The notes under the pieces are model-generated. The model worked only from the letters and a program-made list of their open reading frames with translations, did not search any database and had not been told where the DNA came from. A DNA stretch of 36,905 nucleotides, taken from NCBI GenBank assembly GCA_020073395.1, contig JAIQFF010000061.1:1-36905 (forward strand), read 5' to 3'. The translations under genes were made by a program, and so were the position numbers. Shown piece by piece: positions 16,567-26,012 of this stretch; position 1 is the first letter of the stretch; the number at the start of each line of letters is the position of its first letter. Source of the DNA: Terriglobia bacterium (GTDB taxonomy: Bacteria > Acidobacteriota > Terriglobia > Terriglobales > Acidobacteriaceae).

Positions 16567-18366
16567 ATGGCTACGACTTACGCAATTCCCAGCACCAGAA
16601 CTTCCGGTGGCAGCTTCCTGCTCGAAGAGCCCAAAGTTGACCAAGTCTTTACTCCTGAGGATTTTACAGAGCAGCACCAACTCATTGGGCAGACCGCAGA
16701 AGAGTTCGCAATCAACGAGATCCTGCCTAATGCCGAGAAGATGGAACACAAGGATTTTGCCATCACTCGCGACTTGCTGAAAAAGGCCGGAGACCTGGGA
16801 CTCAGCGGCGTCGAAATTCCTGAGGCTTACGGCGGCCTGGAAATGGACAAAGTCACCGCCGCCGTGATCGCCGATAACGTCGCCAAGTATGCCGGCTTCG
16901 CCACCACTTGGGGCGCGCATTCCGGTATCGGCACGCTGCCAATCGTTTACTTCGGCACGGAAGAACAGAAGAAGAAATATCTGCCCCGACTGGCCGCCGG
17001 TGAGATCGTCGGGGCATATGCGTTGTCGGAGGCGTCTTCCGGTTCCGACGCGCTGCACTGCCGCGCTCGGGCCCAGCTCTCGCCCGACGGCAAGCACTAC
17101 ATCCTCAATGGCGAAAAGATGTGGATCACCAACGCGGGCTTTGCCGACCTGTTCACGGTGTTCGCCAAGGTGGACGGCGAAAAGTTCAGCGCATTTCTGG
17201 TGGAAAGAACTTTTCCGGGATTCTCGATCGGCGCGGAAGAGCACAAGATGGGCATCCGCGGTTCTTCCACCTGTCCCCTGATTCTTAACGACTGCAAGGT
17301 CCCGGTTGAAAATCTGCTGGGCGAAATCGGGAAGGGCCACGTCATCGCTTTTAATATCCTCAACGTGGGGCGCTTCAAGCTGGGTGCCATGTGCGTCGGT
17401 GGAGCGCGGGTGTCGCTGGAAAACGCCATCGCCTATGCCAAGCAGCGCAAGGCGTTCAGCAAAGTGATCGCTGACTTCGGTCTGGTGCGCGAGAAGCTGG
17501 CAAACATGGCAACGTTGATTTACGTCGGCGAGGCGCTGGTCTACCGCACCGTCGGCATGATGGATGTGGCGCTCAACGAAGTGGACAAGGGCAGCGCCGA
17601 TGCCGCCAAAGAAACTCGCAAGGCGATCGAAGAGTACGCGGTGGAATGCTCCATCCTCAAGGTCTGGGGCTCGGAGATGATCGATTACGTGGTGGACGAG
17701 ACCGTGCAGATCTACGGCGGCTACGGTTTTGTCGAAGAATACCCGGCCGAACGCGCGTACCGCGATGCGCGTATCAATCGCATCTTCGAAGGCACCAACG
17801 AAATCAACCGGCTGATCATCACCGGCTTTCTGCTTAAACGTGCCATGTCAGGACAGTTGCCGCTGATGCCGGCGATCAAGAAACTGATGGACGAGGTGCT
17901 CGCCGGCCCCAGCGTCGGAGAAGAACTGGAAGGTGCGTTGGCGGAAGAGCGCAAACTGGTAGCGCAGGCCAAGAAGCTGGGCCTGTTTGCGGCCGGGGCT
18001 GCAACCCAGAAATACATGCAGGCGATACAGGACCAGCAGGAAGTGATGGGGGCTATCGCCGACATGGTGATCGAGACGTATGCCATGGAGTCAGCCGTGC
18101 TGCGGGCGCAAAAGATGCTGCAACAGAGGGGCGAAGCGGCAGCGGCGTTTGCCATCGCCATGACGCGGGTGTACCTCTCGCAAGCCATGGACAAGATCGA
18201 AGCGGCGGCGAAGAAGATCGTCGCGACGGTGGCTGAGGGTGACATGCTGCGAACACAATTGGCGATCCTGCGCCGCCTGGTGAAGCACGAACCGTTCAAC
18301 ACCATTGCACTGCGGCAGCAGATCGCGCAGAAAGTGATTGAGCGAGGCAAGTACACGCTGGCGTAG
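16567..18366 (+). CDS. fadE: Acyl-CoA dehydrogenase, long form
   Basis: A 599-aa FAD-dependent acyl-CoA dehydrogenase that makes trans-2-enoyl-CoA, the first oxidation of the cycle. The usual domains are present: the N-terminal helical domain (about 40-150), the FAD-contact motifs AYALSEASSGSDA and WITNAGFADLFTVFAK, and the C-terminal helical domain with QIYGGYGFVEEYPAERAYRD and the catalytic Glu408 in RIFEGTNEINRL. About 170 extra C-terminal residues resemble the extension of VLCAD and of B. subtilis FadE (YusJ). A strong AGGAGGT lies five bases before the ATG. The 198-base leader contains the solo AACCAC repeat and a possible -10 box (TACAAT near 16493), so it may have its own promoter. Confidence 0.96.
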   Translation: MATTYAIPSTRTSGGSFLLEEPKVDQVFTPEDFTEQHQLIGQTAEEFAINEILPNAEKMEHKDFAITRDLLKKAGDLGLSGVEIPEAYGGLEMDKVTAAVIADNVAKYAGFATTWGAHSGIGTLPIVYFGTEEQKKKYLPRLAAGEIVGAYALSEASSGSDALHCRARAQLSPDGKHYILNGEKMWITNAGFADLFTVFAKVDGEKFSAFLVERTFPGFSIGAEEHKMGIRGSSTCPLILNDCKVPVENLLGEIGKGHVIAFNILNVGRFKLGAMCVGGARVSLENAIAYAKQRKAFSKVIADFGLVREKLANMATLIYVGEALVYRTVGMMDVALNEVDKGSADAAKETRKAIEEYAVECSILKVWGSEMIDYVVDETVQIYGGYGFVEEYPAERAYRDARINRIFEGTNEINRLIITGFLLKRAMSGQLPLMPAIKKLMDEVLAGPSVGEELEGALAEERKLVAQAKKLGLFAAGAATQKYMQAIQDQQEVMGAIADMVIETYAMESAVLRAQKMLQQRGEAAAAFAIAMTRVYLSQAMDKIEAAAKKIVATVAEGDMLRTQLAILRRLVKHEPFNTIALRQQIAQKVIERGKYTLA

Positions 18367-18372
18367 CAGATC

Positions 18373-18513
18373 GTGTGGGGCGGACAATCTTGTCCGCCGC
18401 TTTTGACCTTTGAATCCTGGTATTCAGGGGTCCCAAGACTTCAAGCAAAGGCTGTCAGGACTAAACCACGTTCAGCTTCAGAGGCGGCGGACAAGAGTGT
18501 CCGCCCCGCACAC
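18373..18513. repeat. Paired REP-like element (BIME-like), copy 2
   Basis: Two perfect hairpins in opposite orientation: GGCGGACA-ATCT-TGTCCGCC (18379-18398) and GGCGGACA-AGAG-TGTCCGCC (18486-18505). Each carries the outward GGGTGTG/CCGCACAC flank and the inner TTTGACC-type arm is clear for the left one. The unit matches copy 1 at 11.7-11.8 kb. It begins seven bases after the fadE stop and probably also protects or ends that transcript. Confidence 0.8.
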
Positions 18514-18551
18514 GGGGAAACCGTTCTCCGCAATCTGTTGCAAGTATCGCG

Positions 18552-19619
18552 ATGACAATTCTCAACACTTGCCGTGTCGCGTGTGTTGGGCTCGCGCTCT
18601 GCGGGCTGGCGGCCGCGCAGTCCAATTCGACCCCATCCGCGGACTCCGCTACGTTCGATGCCGACGGCACGGCGCACCTCACCCGTGTCGTTCCCATGCC
18701 GTCCACCGTCAGCCCGGAGGCGCAGAAGTGGCTGGCCTCACTGACGACGAAGAAATCCCAACCCCAGACTCTGGCTGAAAGACGGATCGCGACCGATGCC
18801 TGGCGCAAGTGGGACTCCGCCGAGGCGCGCAAGCTCTATCCCGTGAATGTCGAAGAGACCAGCATCGCCGGCGTTCGTACCGACATCATTACTCCGCTCG
18901 TGACACCGGAGGTCAATCGCGGGCGAGTGCTCATCAACCTGCACGGCGGTGGGTTCGTTTCCGACTCGGGATCGCTCATCGAAGGCATCCCCATCGCAAA
19001 CCTCGCAAAGATCAAGGTCGTCTCCGTGTACTACCGGCTGGCCCCGGAGAATCCTTTCCCGGCCGCGGTGGACGATGTGGTCGCGGTTTACCGGGAGTTA
19101 CTGAAAACCTACAAGCCCCAGGCCGTCGGAATCTTCGGCACGTCTGCGGGAGGCATTCTGACTTGCGAAGTTACTATTCGCCTTAAAAAGCTGGGACTGC
19201 CACTTCCGGCGGCGCTCGGCATTTTCTCGGCCTTGACTGACTTCAGCCGCCCCAGCGATTCGCGTCAAATCTTTGCTCTGGATGGGCTTCCCGGCCAATT
19301 GCAGCCCAGCGACCCCAAGCGGCCACCCGACGATCCTTATCCCGGCGCCACTGACCGCAAAGATCCCGTTTTGTCGCCGCTGTTTGCGGACCTCAGAGAA
19401 ATGCCACCGAGCCTGCTGGTGACCAGCACTCGCGATTTACTGCTAAGTGATACAGCTCTGTTTCATCGCGCCCTGCTTGCCGCCGGGAACGATGCGCAGC
19501 TGGTTGTGTTTGAGGCCTTGCCGCATGCATTCTGGTATCACTTCCAGCTTCCCGAGACCAAAGAGTGTCTCGAACTGATGGCAAAGTTTTTCGATCAGAA
19601 GCTGGCGCGTACGAAGTAG
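18552..19619 (+). CDS. Secreted alpha/beta hydrolase (HSL-type esterase)
   Basis: A 355-aa carboxylesterase of the hormone-sensitive-lipase family. A signal peptide is visible (VACVGLALCGLAAAQS, residues 9-24). The oxyanion motif HGGGF is at 131-135, the nucleophile Ser198 is in GTSAGG, the acid is D295 in STRDLLLSD and the base is His325 in LPHAFW. SVYYRLAPENPFPAAVDDV is also typical. It is probably exported to the periplasm and acts on short acyl esters; the natural substrate is unknown. The ATG at 18552 has only a weak ribosome-binding site and follows the REP-like pair. Confidence 0.94.
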   Translation: MTILNTCRVACVGLALCGLAAAQSNSTPSADSATFDADGTAHLTRVVPMPSTVSPEAQKWLASLTTKKSQPQTLAERRIATDAWRKWDSAEARKLYPVNVEETSIAGVRTDIITPLVTPEVNRGRVLINLHGGGFVSDSGSLIEGIPIANLAKIKVVSVYYRLAPENPFPAAVDDVVAVYRELLKTYKPQAVGIFGTSAGGILTCEVTIRLKKLGLPLPAALGIFSALTDFSRPSDSRQIFALDGLPGQLQPSDPKRPPDDPYPGATDRKDPVLSPLFADLREMPPSLLVTSTRDLLLSDTALFHRALLAAGNDAQLVVFEALPHAFWYHFQLPETKECLELMAKFFDQKLARTK

Positions 19620-19625
19620 CGGAGC

Positions 19626-19643
19626 GGCGCCCGGGCAGGCGCC
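19626..19643. terminator. Short GC hairpin between convergent genes
   Basis: GGCGCC-CGGGCA-GGCGCC lies in the 59-base gap between the esterase and the 88-aa gene. A 6-bp stem without a T run, so only a weak terminator candidate. Confidence 0.35.
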
Positions 19644-19678
19644 AGTAAAGTGAAAGGCGGTGCAGGCGTTGTCGCTGT

Positions 19679-19945
19679 TCAGCCAGTCTCCTTCGGCTGC
19701 TGGCTCAATTCTGCCATCACGCTCTGAATCAGTTCCTTGGCGTCCGTAAGTCCCTTCATCACGAGTTGGATGTCGAGGACCGGTTTGCCCGGCCAGCGCT
19801 GGCTCTGGCAATAGACGCCGTGCTGGCCGACCAGCGCCATGGCGTCGGTGATCATGTCCATGGTCACCGCCAGTCGTCCGCGCGGAACGCCCATCATGGT
19901 TTCGTAGTGTTCCAGTTCTTCCCGCATTTCATCGAATACCGGCAT
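19679..19945 (-). CDS. Small conserved-looking protein, function unknown
   Basis: 88 aa, ATG at 19945 with GAG six bases upstream and a TACAAT box close by. The sequence is mostly helical (FDEMREELEHYETMMG, RLAVTMDMITDAMALVGQHG, then DIQLVMKGLTDAKELIQSVM). There is no signal peptide, membrane span or metal motif. I do not recognise the family. Coding is supported by composition and by its fit between neighbours; it diverges from the DUF2911 gene. Confidence 0.65.
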   Translation of the reverse strand: MPVFDEMREELEHYETMMGVPRGRLAVTMDMITDAMALVGQHGVYCQSQRWPGKPVLDIQLVMKGLTDAKELIQSVMAELSQQPKETG

Positions 19946-20053
19946 GGCTCGATTGTATCGGGTGGGTGGGGTGGAGCATAATTGCGGGCGTCCTGCTGTC
20001 CAGGTTTTCGGAGTTACGTCAAAGCTCTTAGGAGACGCAGCTGCTAGCTGCTG

Positions 20054-20089
20054 GCTTCTGGCTACTGACTCTTGCTAGAAGCCAGAAGC
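20054..20089. repeat. Inverted repeat upstream of the DUF2911 gene
   Basis: GCTTCTGGCT (20054-20063) and AGCCAGAAGC (20080-20089) are perfect inverted repeats in a stretch built from CTGCTAG/CTTCTGG words. It is 22 bases before the DUF2911 start. It belongs to the degenerate TTCTGG/TTCTAG repeats seen at 26.3 and 30.7 kb rather than to an obvious operator. Confidence 0.5.
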
Positions 20090-20110
20090 TAATTACTCAA
20101 GGAGAGATCC

Positions 20111-20644
20111 ATGAAAATTCGCATCGCAATCGTCGTCCTATTGTTGCCCGTGTTCGCTCTGTTCGCCTGTGCCCAGGACCCGAGCAAGCGTCCCAGCCCG
20201 GCGGCGCAGGCCCAGTGCAAGTTCAGCGACGGTAAGACCATCAAGACTGACTACTCCAGCCCGCGCATGAAAGGCCGCAAGATAATCGGCGGACTGGTAC
20301 CTTACGGTGAAGTATGGCGAACCGGCGCTAATGATGCCACCACGCTGGTCACAGACACCAACCTGAATATCGGGGGCAAGGATGTTCCAGCGGGGAGCTA
20401 TACAATTTTTACCCTTCCCAACGCCGACAAATGGGTCCTGATCATCAGCAAGAAGACCGGGGAGTGGGGTATTCCTTATCCGGGCGAGGGAGAGGATTTT
20501 ACTCGCGTGGACATGCGAGTGTCGCAACTGCCTTCGCCGGTGGAGAATTTCACTATCGGCTACGATCAGACCGGCTCGACCTGCGCAATGCATCTGGACT
20601 GGGAGAAAACGCGCGCTTCGGTGGACATCAGCGAGAAAAAATAG
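20111..20644 (+). CDS. Exported DUF2911 domain protein
   Basis: 177 aa with an N-terminal signal (RIAIVVLLLPVFALFACAQ, residues 4-22); the Cys20 could be a lipid attachment site, although the -2 Phe is unusual, so ordinary cleavage after ACA is possible. The DUF2911 core follows: TDYSSPRMKGRKIIGGLVPY, GEVWRTGANDATTL and the VPAGSYTIFTLPNADKWVLI stretch, a beta-rich domain of unknown function common in Acidobacteria and Bacteroidetes. AAGGAG precedes the ATG. It ends convergently on the TPR membrane protein. Confidence 0.92.
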   Translation: MKIRIAIVVLLLPVFALFACAQDPSKRPSPAAQAQCKFSDGKTIKTDYSSPRMKGRKIIGGLVPYGEVWRTGANDATTLVTDTNLNIGGKDVPAGSYTIFTLPNADKWVLIISKKTGEWGIPYPGEGEDFTRVDMRVSQLPSPVENFTIGYDQTGSTCAMHLDWEKTRASVDISEKK

Positions 20645-20676
20645 AGGCGATGGAATTGGGCCAGCGGCGGTGGAAG

Positions 20677-22515
20677 TCAGCGCGCTTTTTCGGACAGCGC
20701 GTCCACCGCACGCTGGGCTTCTGGCAGATCGGGTGAGAGTTTCAACGCAGCCCGGTAGGCGGCCAACGCTTCTGGGCGACGGCCAGCGTTCTCAAGAGCA
20801 TGACCCAACAGCAGAAATCCCGTGTCGGTAGGACGCAACTCGACCGATTTTGAATAGCTGTTGATCGCGTCATCCAGCCGGTTTTGCTTTTCCAGCAACT
20901 CACCCAGACCCAGGTACGCGTTGTACTGGTCCGGATTCAGCTGCAAGGCCTGGTCATAACTCGCGCGAGCCTTTTCATCTTGCCCGAACTGGCGATAGGC
21001 GGCGCCCAGATTGGCGTAAGTGGAGGCGAGCAGGCCCGCATCCGAAGTTAGACTGATGACGCGGTTGTGCTGCTCAATGGCTTCGGCCAGCTTTCCATGT
21101 TCCTGCAGGTAGGCACCCAGGTTGGACCGGCTCATGGGATCGAGCGGATTGATCTGCGCGGCGGCCTGGAAATGTGAATAGGCTTCATCGGGTTTGCCCA
21201 GCCAAAGGAGCGCGCCGCCCAGGTTGTCCTGGGCGATGAAATTTCTGTCGGTCACCGCGAGCGCGTGCGTCCAGAGATCGTAGTTGCTCGACCAGTAACC
21301 CAGCTGCCGGTTGGTGGCGAAAGCGAGTGCGAGCAGAATGCACGCCGCTGGAATCACGCGTGCGCTAAGACCGATTCGTTTCGAATCAGCCAGGTCCGCG
21401 ACCCCCCAGGCAATCATCACAAAAATTCCGATGAGCGGAATGTAGGCATAGCGGTCGGCCATAGCCTGGTCACCGACTTGCACCAGTCCGATCACCGGAA
21501 CCAAAGTCCCCAGAAACCACAACCAGCCCGTCAGCAGATATCGCCTCGACCGGAACTTCAACGCCACGCCAGTCACCGCCAGCAGCACCAGGGCTGATGT
21601 CCCCACTTGCCACGCGGCCAGAGAATCTCCGGGATGGGGATAGATTGGAGCCAGATGGGACGGCCAAACCATCTTCCACAAATACATGGCGTACGCCACA
21701 ACTGCATTTTCCAGACGCACGCCGAACGAGAACTGCGCCGTGGAACGCATGGCTCCTCCGGCCTGCTGCGCCTGCATCGTGATTACCGCGCTGGCGGCGG
21801 AAAGCGCGAGTAGGGGTAATTTCTCGACGATAAGCTTCGATATCGGCGCTTGTGCCAGCGTATTGGACGAGCCCCCTTGAATCCTGCCCAGCGGCCAGTA
21901 GTCCAGCAGCAAGAGCACGAACGGGAGAGTGATCACCATCGGTTTCGACATCAGCCCCAAGACAAACAAGCCGGTGAACGCCAGGTATCGGCGCCAGCCG
22001 GGCTTCCGTGCATACCAACCGTAAGCGATGAGCGCCGCGAAAAAGAAGAACGTACTGAGGACATTCTTGCGCTCCGCTACCCATGCGACCGACTCGACAT
22101 TGATGGGATGAAGCGCAAAGAGCACGGCCACGAATAGGCCCGGCCCCGGGCGGCCGGTGGCATACATTAGAAACAGGAATAGAAGGACAGCGTTCGAGGC
22201 GTGAATGAGCAGGCTGGTGAAATGGTGTCCGGCGGGATTCTGGTGAAACAGTTGATAGTCGAGGGCGTGCGACAGCCAGGTAAGGGGATGCCAGTTTCCC
22301 TGTTCGGTGGCTGTGAGGGCCCATGTGATCGTGGGCCAGGTCATGCCGCTATGGACGTGCGGGTTCTCTGTGACGTAGCGGTCGTCGTCATAGTTAACAA
22401 AGGGGTGGCGGTTGACCGGGTTGTACAGCGCCAGTGTCGCTACCACCAGCAGGAGACACAGAATGACGTTGCGCTTTTCGGGCGATGAGAAAAGACCTGG
22501 AGGCTTTTCGGGCAC
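20677..22515 (-). CDS. TMTC-like polytopic membrane protein with C-terminal TPR repeats
   Basis: 612 aa. The N-terminal two thirds (about 15-400) hold roughly ten membrane helices with the GT-C/O-mannosyltransferase-like opening: an acidic NYDDDRYVTENPHV loop after the first helix (residues 41-54), then HPLTWLSHALDYQLF, FALHPINVESVAWVAERKNV and GDQAMADRYAYIP. These match the TMTC/DUF1736-type family. The C-terminal third (about 430-605) has four to five TPR units (LGAYLQEHGKLAEAIEQHNR, LGAAYRQFGQDEKARASYDQ). In animals TMTC proteins add O-mannose; in bacteria the role is unproven. GTG at 22515 is the likely start. An AACCAC terminal repeat ends 12 bases upstream of it. Confidence 0.85.
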   Translation of the reverse strand: MPEKPPGLFSSPEKRNVILCLLLVVATLALYNPVNRHPFVNYDDDRYVTENPHVHSGMTWPTITWALTATEQGNWHPLTWLSHALDYQLFHQNPAGHHFTSLLIHASNAVLLFLFLMYATGRPGPGLFVAVLFALHPINVESVAWVAERKNVLSTFFFFAALIAYGWYARKPGWRRYLAFTGLFVLGLMSKPMVITLPFVLLLLDYWPLGRIQGGSSNTLAQAPISKLIVEKLPLLALSAASAVITMQAQQAGGAMRSTAQFSFGVRLENAVVAYAMYLWKMVWPSHLAPIYPHPGDSLAAWQVGTSALVLLAVTGVALKFRSRRYLLTGWLWFLGTLVPVIGLVQVGDQAMADRYAYIPLIGIFVMIAWGVADLADSKRIGLSARVIPAACILLALAFATNRQLGYWSSNYDLWTHALAVTDRNFIAQDNLGGALLWLGKPDEAYSHFQAAAQINPLDPMSRSNLGAYLQEHGKLAEAIEQHNRVISLTSDAGLLASTYANLGAAYRQFGQDEKARASYDQALQLNPDQYNAYLGLGELLEKQNRLDDAINSYSKSVELRPTDTGFLLLGHALENAGRRPEALAAYRAALKLSPDLPEAQRAVDALSEKAR

Positions 22516-22527
22516 GGCTGCAAGGAT

Positions 22528-23058
22528 TTAACCACAGAGGACACGGAGGACGCAGAGGAGTTCTTTGTGACGCATCTCCTTAATCATGTGACGAACGTCA
22601 CATACTAGTGGCGGCCTTTCCAGTAGAACCACGGAGGACACAGAGTGTATGCATTTCAATGAAATCAGCGGTGCGGTGGTTGATTCTGCCATGAAGGTCC
22701 ATACCGCTCTGGGGCCCGGATTACTGGAGGGCGTGTATGAGGCTTGCCTGGTCCACGAACTGAGAAAGCGCGGCTTGCGGACCGCCTCGCAGCTTCCTCT
22801 TCCGGTGAATTACGACGGCGAAAGGATCGATCTGGGTTTTAGAGTGGACATTCTGGTAGAGAACACCGTCGTGGTTGAAATTAAGGCAGTGGACGCTATT
22901 ACGCCGGTGCACTTGGCACAACTTATTACTTTCTTAAAGCTGAGCGGGAAGTATGTCGGCCTGTTGATGAATTTCAATGTGGTGCATCTGCGTGATGGGA
23001 TCCGGCGCATGGTACAAGGCGAACCACCCTCCGCGTCCTCTGTGTCCTCAGTGGTTAA
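22528..23058. mobile_element. GxxExxY cassette bounded by terminal inverted repeats
   Basis: The left end (22528-22558) reads TTAACCAC, GAGGACAC, GAGGACGC, GAGG with one variable base between blocks. The right end (23028-23058), on the minus strand, reads the same blocks; only the three linking bases differ (28 of 31 positions identical). A further direct copy of the left type lies at 22626-22646, just before the GxxExxY start codon. No clear target duplication is visible. The right end supplies the gcvPB stop codon. That it moves, or once moved, as a unit is an inference. Confidence 0.55.
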
Positions 23059-23077
23059 GACCCTGGTTTCCACCTGA
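22649..23077 (+). CDS. GxxExxY family protein (PD-(D/E)XK nuclease fold)
   Basis: A 142-aa protein of the GxxExxY family (PF13366-type), which is predicted to have a PD-(D/E)XK nuclease fold; its biochemical role is not established. The naming motif is GLLEGVYEACLVHEL (residues 24-38). The nuclease-like core follows: YDGERIDLGFRVDILVEN gives the acidic residue and VVEIKAVDAI the E-x-K. YVGLLMNFNV and LRDGIRRMV are also typical. The start is ATG at 22649, immediately after an AACCAC repeat copy. The last residues ([14 protein letters not shown]) are encoded by the right terminal repeat and its flank. It runs 23 bases into the 3' end of gcvPB on the other strand. Confidence 0.9.
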   Translation: MHFNEISGAVVDSAMKVHTALGPGLLEGVYEACLVHELRKRGLRTASQLPLPVNYDGERIDLGFRVDILVENTVVVEIKAVDAITPVHLAQLITFLKLSGKYVGLLMNFNVVHLRDGIRRMVQGEPPSASSVSSVVKTLVST

Positions 23078-24545
23078 GCACAGGCTTGCGGGCGGCTGCG
23101 GTTTCGTCCAGGCGGGACACGCGTGTGGAATGAGGCGCGTCCAGCACGGTTCGCGGATCTTCCTCAACTTCTTCAGCGATCGACTTCATGGCTTCGACGA
23201 AGAGGTCCAACTCTTCCTTGGGCTCACTCTCCGTCGGTTCGATCATCAACGCGCCGGGCACGATCAGCGGAAAGGCGGTCGTGTAGGGATGGAATCCGTA
23301 GTCGATCAGGCGCTTGGCGAGGTCCATCGTCCTTACGCCTTTTTTGGCTTGCAGCTTATCGCTGAAGACGACTTCATGCATGCTGGGCGTGGAATAGGGC
23401 AGATCGTACACCCCTTCGAGGCCCTTGCGAATGTAGTTAGCGTTGAGCACGGCGTCTTCTGTGGTCTGGCGCAAGCCGTCAGGACCGTTGGCCAGAATGT
23501 AGGCGAGAGCGCGCACGAACATTCCGAAATTGCCGTAAAACGCGCGCACCCGGCCTACCGATTGTGGCCGGTCATATTCGAAACCCAGGGTACCGTCTGG
23601 CTTGGTCACCGGGACGGGCGTGGGCAGAAATGGTTCGAGCTTGCTTTTCACAGCCACAGGACCGGAGCCGGGCCCCCCGCCACCGTGAGGGGTGGAGAAG
23701 GTCTTGTGCAGGTTCAGATGCATCACGTCGACGCCGAAATCGCCAGGGCGGACTTTTCCCACCAGGGCGTTCATATTGGCGCCGTCCATGTAGAGCAAGC
23801 CGCCCTTGGCATGCATGATCTCTGCAATCTTGTGGATTTCCTGCTCGAACACTCCCAGGGTGTTGGGGTTGGTGAGCATCAGCGCCGCGACGTCCTGGTT
23901 CATCTGGGCCGCGAGCGCGGCCACATCAACCATGCCCTGGGCATTGGATTTCAGGTTCTCTACGGAGTAACCGACCATGGCCGCGGTCGCGGGGTTGGTG
24001 CCGTGCGCGGAATCAGGGATCAGGATCTTTTTGCGGGGATCGCCCTTTGACTCGTGATAGGCGCGGACCATGAGCAATCCGGTGAGCTCGCCGTGCGCTC
24101 CGGCGGCGGGTTGCAGCGTGATGGCATCCATGCCGGTGATTTCAATCAGGCATTCGCTCAGAGTCTTGATAATGCGCAGCGCGCCCTGCGAAATCCGCTC
24201 GGGCTGGTAAGGATGCCCGTTGGCCAGGCCTTCAAGGCGCACGACCAGCTCATTCACCCGCGGGTTGTACTTCATGGTGCATGAGCCCAACGGATACATG
24301 CCGAGATCGATGGCGTAATTCCAGGTGGAGAGCCGGGTGAAGTGGCGGATGATTTCGATTTCGCTCACTTCCGGCATGTTGCCCAGGTCTTTCCTTTCGG
24401 AGACCCCCAGAAGGGCGGAAGCGTCAACTTCCGGGACATCCAGGGGAGGCAGCTTCCAGGCTGCTTTTCCGGATGACGACTTCTCGAAGATCAAGCCTTC
24501 ATTCTGGCTGACGTGGCGGGTGGCCTTGCGGGTCATATGCTTCAC
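23055..24545 (-). CDS. gcvPB: Glycine dehydrogenase (decarboxylating) subunit 2
   Basis: A 496-aa PLP-dependent half of the glycine cleavage P-protein; with GcvPA it decarboxylates glycine and passes the aminomethyl group to lipoylated GcvH. The PLP lysine motif [18 protein letters not shown] is present, as are [25 protein letters not shown] and [14 protein letters not shown] at 24545 overlaps the gcvPA stop as GTGA, so the two are translationally coupled, as expected for subunits. The stop codon TAA (23055-23057) comes from the right terminal repeat of the GxxExxY cassette; the tail [12 protein letters not shown] looks family-like up to there. Confidence 0.97.
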   Translation of the reverse strand: MKHMTRKATRHVSQNEGLIFEKSSSGKAAWKLPPLDVPEVDASALLGVSERKDLGNMPEVSEIEIIRHFTRLSTWNYAIDLGMYPLGSCTMKYNPRVNELVVRLEGLANGHPYQPERISQGALRIIKTLSECLIEITGMDAITLQPAAGAHGELTGLLMVRAYHESKGDPRKKILIPDSAHGTNPATAAMVGYSVENLKSNAQGMVDVAALAAQMNQDVAALMLTNPNTLGVFEQEIHKIAEIMHAKGGLLYMDGANMNALVGKVRPGDFGVDVMHLNLHKTFSTPHGGGGPGSGPVAVKSKLEPFLPTPVPVTKPDGTLGFEYDRPQSVGRVRAFYGNFGMFVRALAYILANGPDGLRQTTEDAVLNANYIRKGLEGVYDLPYSTPSMHEVVFSDKLQAKKGVRTMDLAKRLIDYGFHPYTTAFPLIVPGALMIEPTESEPKEELDLFVEAMKSIAEEVEEDPRTVLDAPHSTRVSRLDETAAARKPVLRWKPGS

Positions 24546-25924
24546 GGCGCCACCTCCTGCACATCGACTTCTTCCCTTGCCGAGCGCACCGACCGCTCGC
24601 TTTCGGCCACCAGCCCAACCGCGGTATCAATCGCGCTGCGCGTGGTCAGCTCGGTGCAGCACCACAGCGCGGCGTTGCCCAGCTCGGGATAAAACTTCTT
24701 CAAGGGAAGCCCACCTACTATTTTGTGTCCCAGAAGGCGGCTGTTGATGGCGTAGGGATCTTCGCTGGTCTGCACTATGAATTCGTTGAAACGCGGCGGC
24801 CCGGAGAGAAGCACCTTGGCATGCTTGCTGAATTGAGCGGCGGCATAAGCCGTCTTGGCCAGATTTTGTTTGGCCAGTTCCTTCAACCCGACTTTGCCGT
24901 AGATAGTCATGAAGATATTGACCATCAGCGCGACCAGCGCCTGGTTGGTACAGATATTCGACGTCGCTTTCTCGCGGCGTATGTGTTGCTCTCGGGTGGC
25001 CAAAGTCAGAACGAAGCCGCGTTTGCCGTTGCGGTCCGTGGTCTGGCCGGCCAGGCGCCCGGGCATCTGGCGAACAAACTGTTCGCGCGTGGCAATGACA
25101 CCGCAATAGGGACCACCGAAGCCCAGGGGCACGCCGAACGATTGCGCTTCCAGCGCGATTATGTCCGCCTGACGCGGAGGTTCGACAATGCCCAGGGAAA
25201 CTGCTTCGGCGATCGACACCACCAGCATCGCGCCCTTCTTGTGCGCGATCTCGGCGATGGTGGCCGCGTCTTCAATGGTTCCGAAGAAGTTTGGCGATTG
25301 AATCAGGACGCAGGCTGTATCCGGCGTGATGGATTGTTCCAGCTCTTCCAGGTTCAGCCGACCATCTTCTTTGAACGAGGAAGTGGAGAGCGGCAGGTTC
25401 TGGTGATGCGCATATGTGGTCAGCACCTCGCGATACTCCGGATGCACGCTGCGCGCAATGACCACCGAGCGCCGCCCGGTAAGACGCACAGCCATCATCA
25501 CGGCCTCGGCGGCGGCAGTCGAACCGTCGTACATGGAAGCGTTGGCGACTTCCATGCCGGTAAGCTCACAGATCATGGTCTGAAATTCAAAGATCGACTG
25601 CAACGTGCCCTGCGAAATCTCGGCTTGATAGGGAGTGTAGGCGGTCAGAAATTCGCCGCGTGAGACCAGAGAATCGATGATCACCGGCCGGTAGTGGTAG
25701 TAGGCGCCGGCCCCGAGGAAGGTGGCGTACGTGTCTCCGTTTTCGCGGGAGCGCTCGCGAAACCAGTCCACGATCTCAGACTCAGCCATCTGGCGCGGCA
25801 CTTTGAGGTCCCGTTCCAGGCGGTATTCCGCTGGGATAGGAGAGAATAAATCGTCGATCGAACGCGCGCCGATGGCCTGGAGCATGGCTTTCCGGTCGGC
25901 GGGGGATTTAGGAAGATAGCGCAT
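24542..25924 (-). CDS. gcvPA: Glycine dehydrogenase (decarboxylating) subunit 1
   Basis: A 460-aa partner subunit of the split P-protein. Hallmarks are the start [69 protein letters not shown] and [23 protein letters not shown] at 25924 has a weak AAGAAG ribosome-binding site. It lies 88 bases after the damaged gcvH; that gap contains only a short GATCATCGTTG-type direct duplication (about 25973-26010). With gcvPB it needs a lipoylated H-protein, which this operon no longer encodes intact. Confidence 0.97.
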   Translation of the reverse strand: MRYLPKSPADRKAMLQAIGARSIDDLFSPIPAEYRLERDLKVPRQMAESEIVDWFRERSRENGDTYATFLGAGAYYHYRPVIIDSLVSRGEFLTAYTPYQAEISQGTLQSIFEFQTMICELTGMEVANASMYDGSTAAAEAVMMAVRLTGRRSVVIARSVHPEYREVLTTYAHHQNLPLSTSSFKEDGRLNLEELEQSITPDTACVLIQSPNFFGTIEDAATIAEIAHKKGAMLVVSIAEAVSLGIVEPPRQADIIALEAQSFGVPLGFGGPYCGVIATREQFVRQMPGRLAGQTTDRNGKRGFVLTLATREQHIRREKATSNICTNQALVALMVNIFMTIYGKVGLKELAKQNLAKTAYAAAQFSKHAKVLLSGPPRFNEFIVQTSEDPYAINSRLLGHKIVGGLPLKKFYPELGNAALWCCTELTTRSAIDTAVGLVAESERSVRSAREEVDVQEVAP

Positions 25925-26012
25925 AGATCTTCTTTAGATGTACTTCTAGGCCACTTCGATTGTTGAGTTGGTGCGATGGGTCATCGTTGCGGTGGATCAT
26001 CGTTGTGATAGG

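Noticed and set aside
22528..23058. CRISPR-like array from the repeated GAGGACAC blocks
   Set aside because: Blocks are contiguous 9-base units in inverted pairs around a gene, with no regular spacers and no cas genes.
22977..24050. 357-codon open frame antisense to gcvPB
   Set aside because: Shadow of gcvPB; starts inside the GxxExxY gene in another frame.
24725..25663. 312-codon open frame antisense to gcvPA
   Set aside because: Shadow of gcvPA with no recognisable domain.
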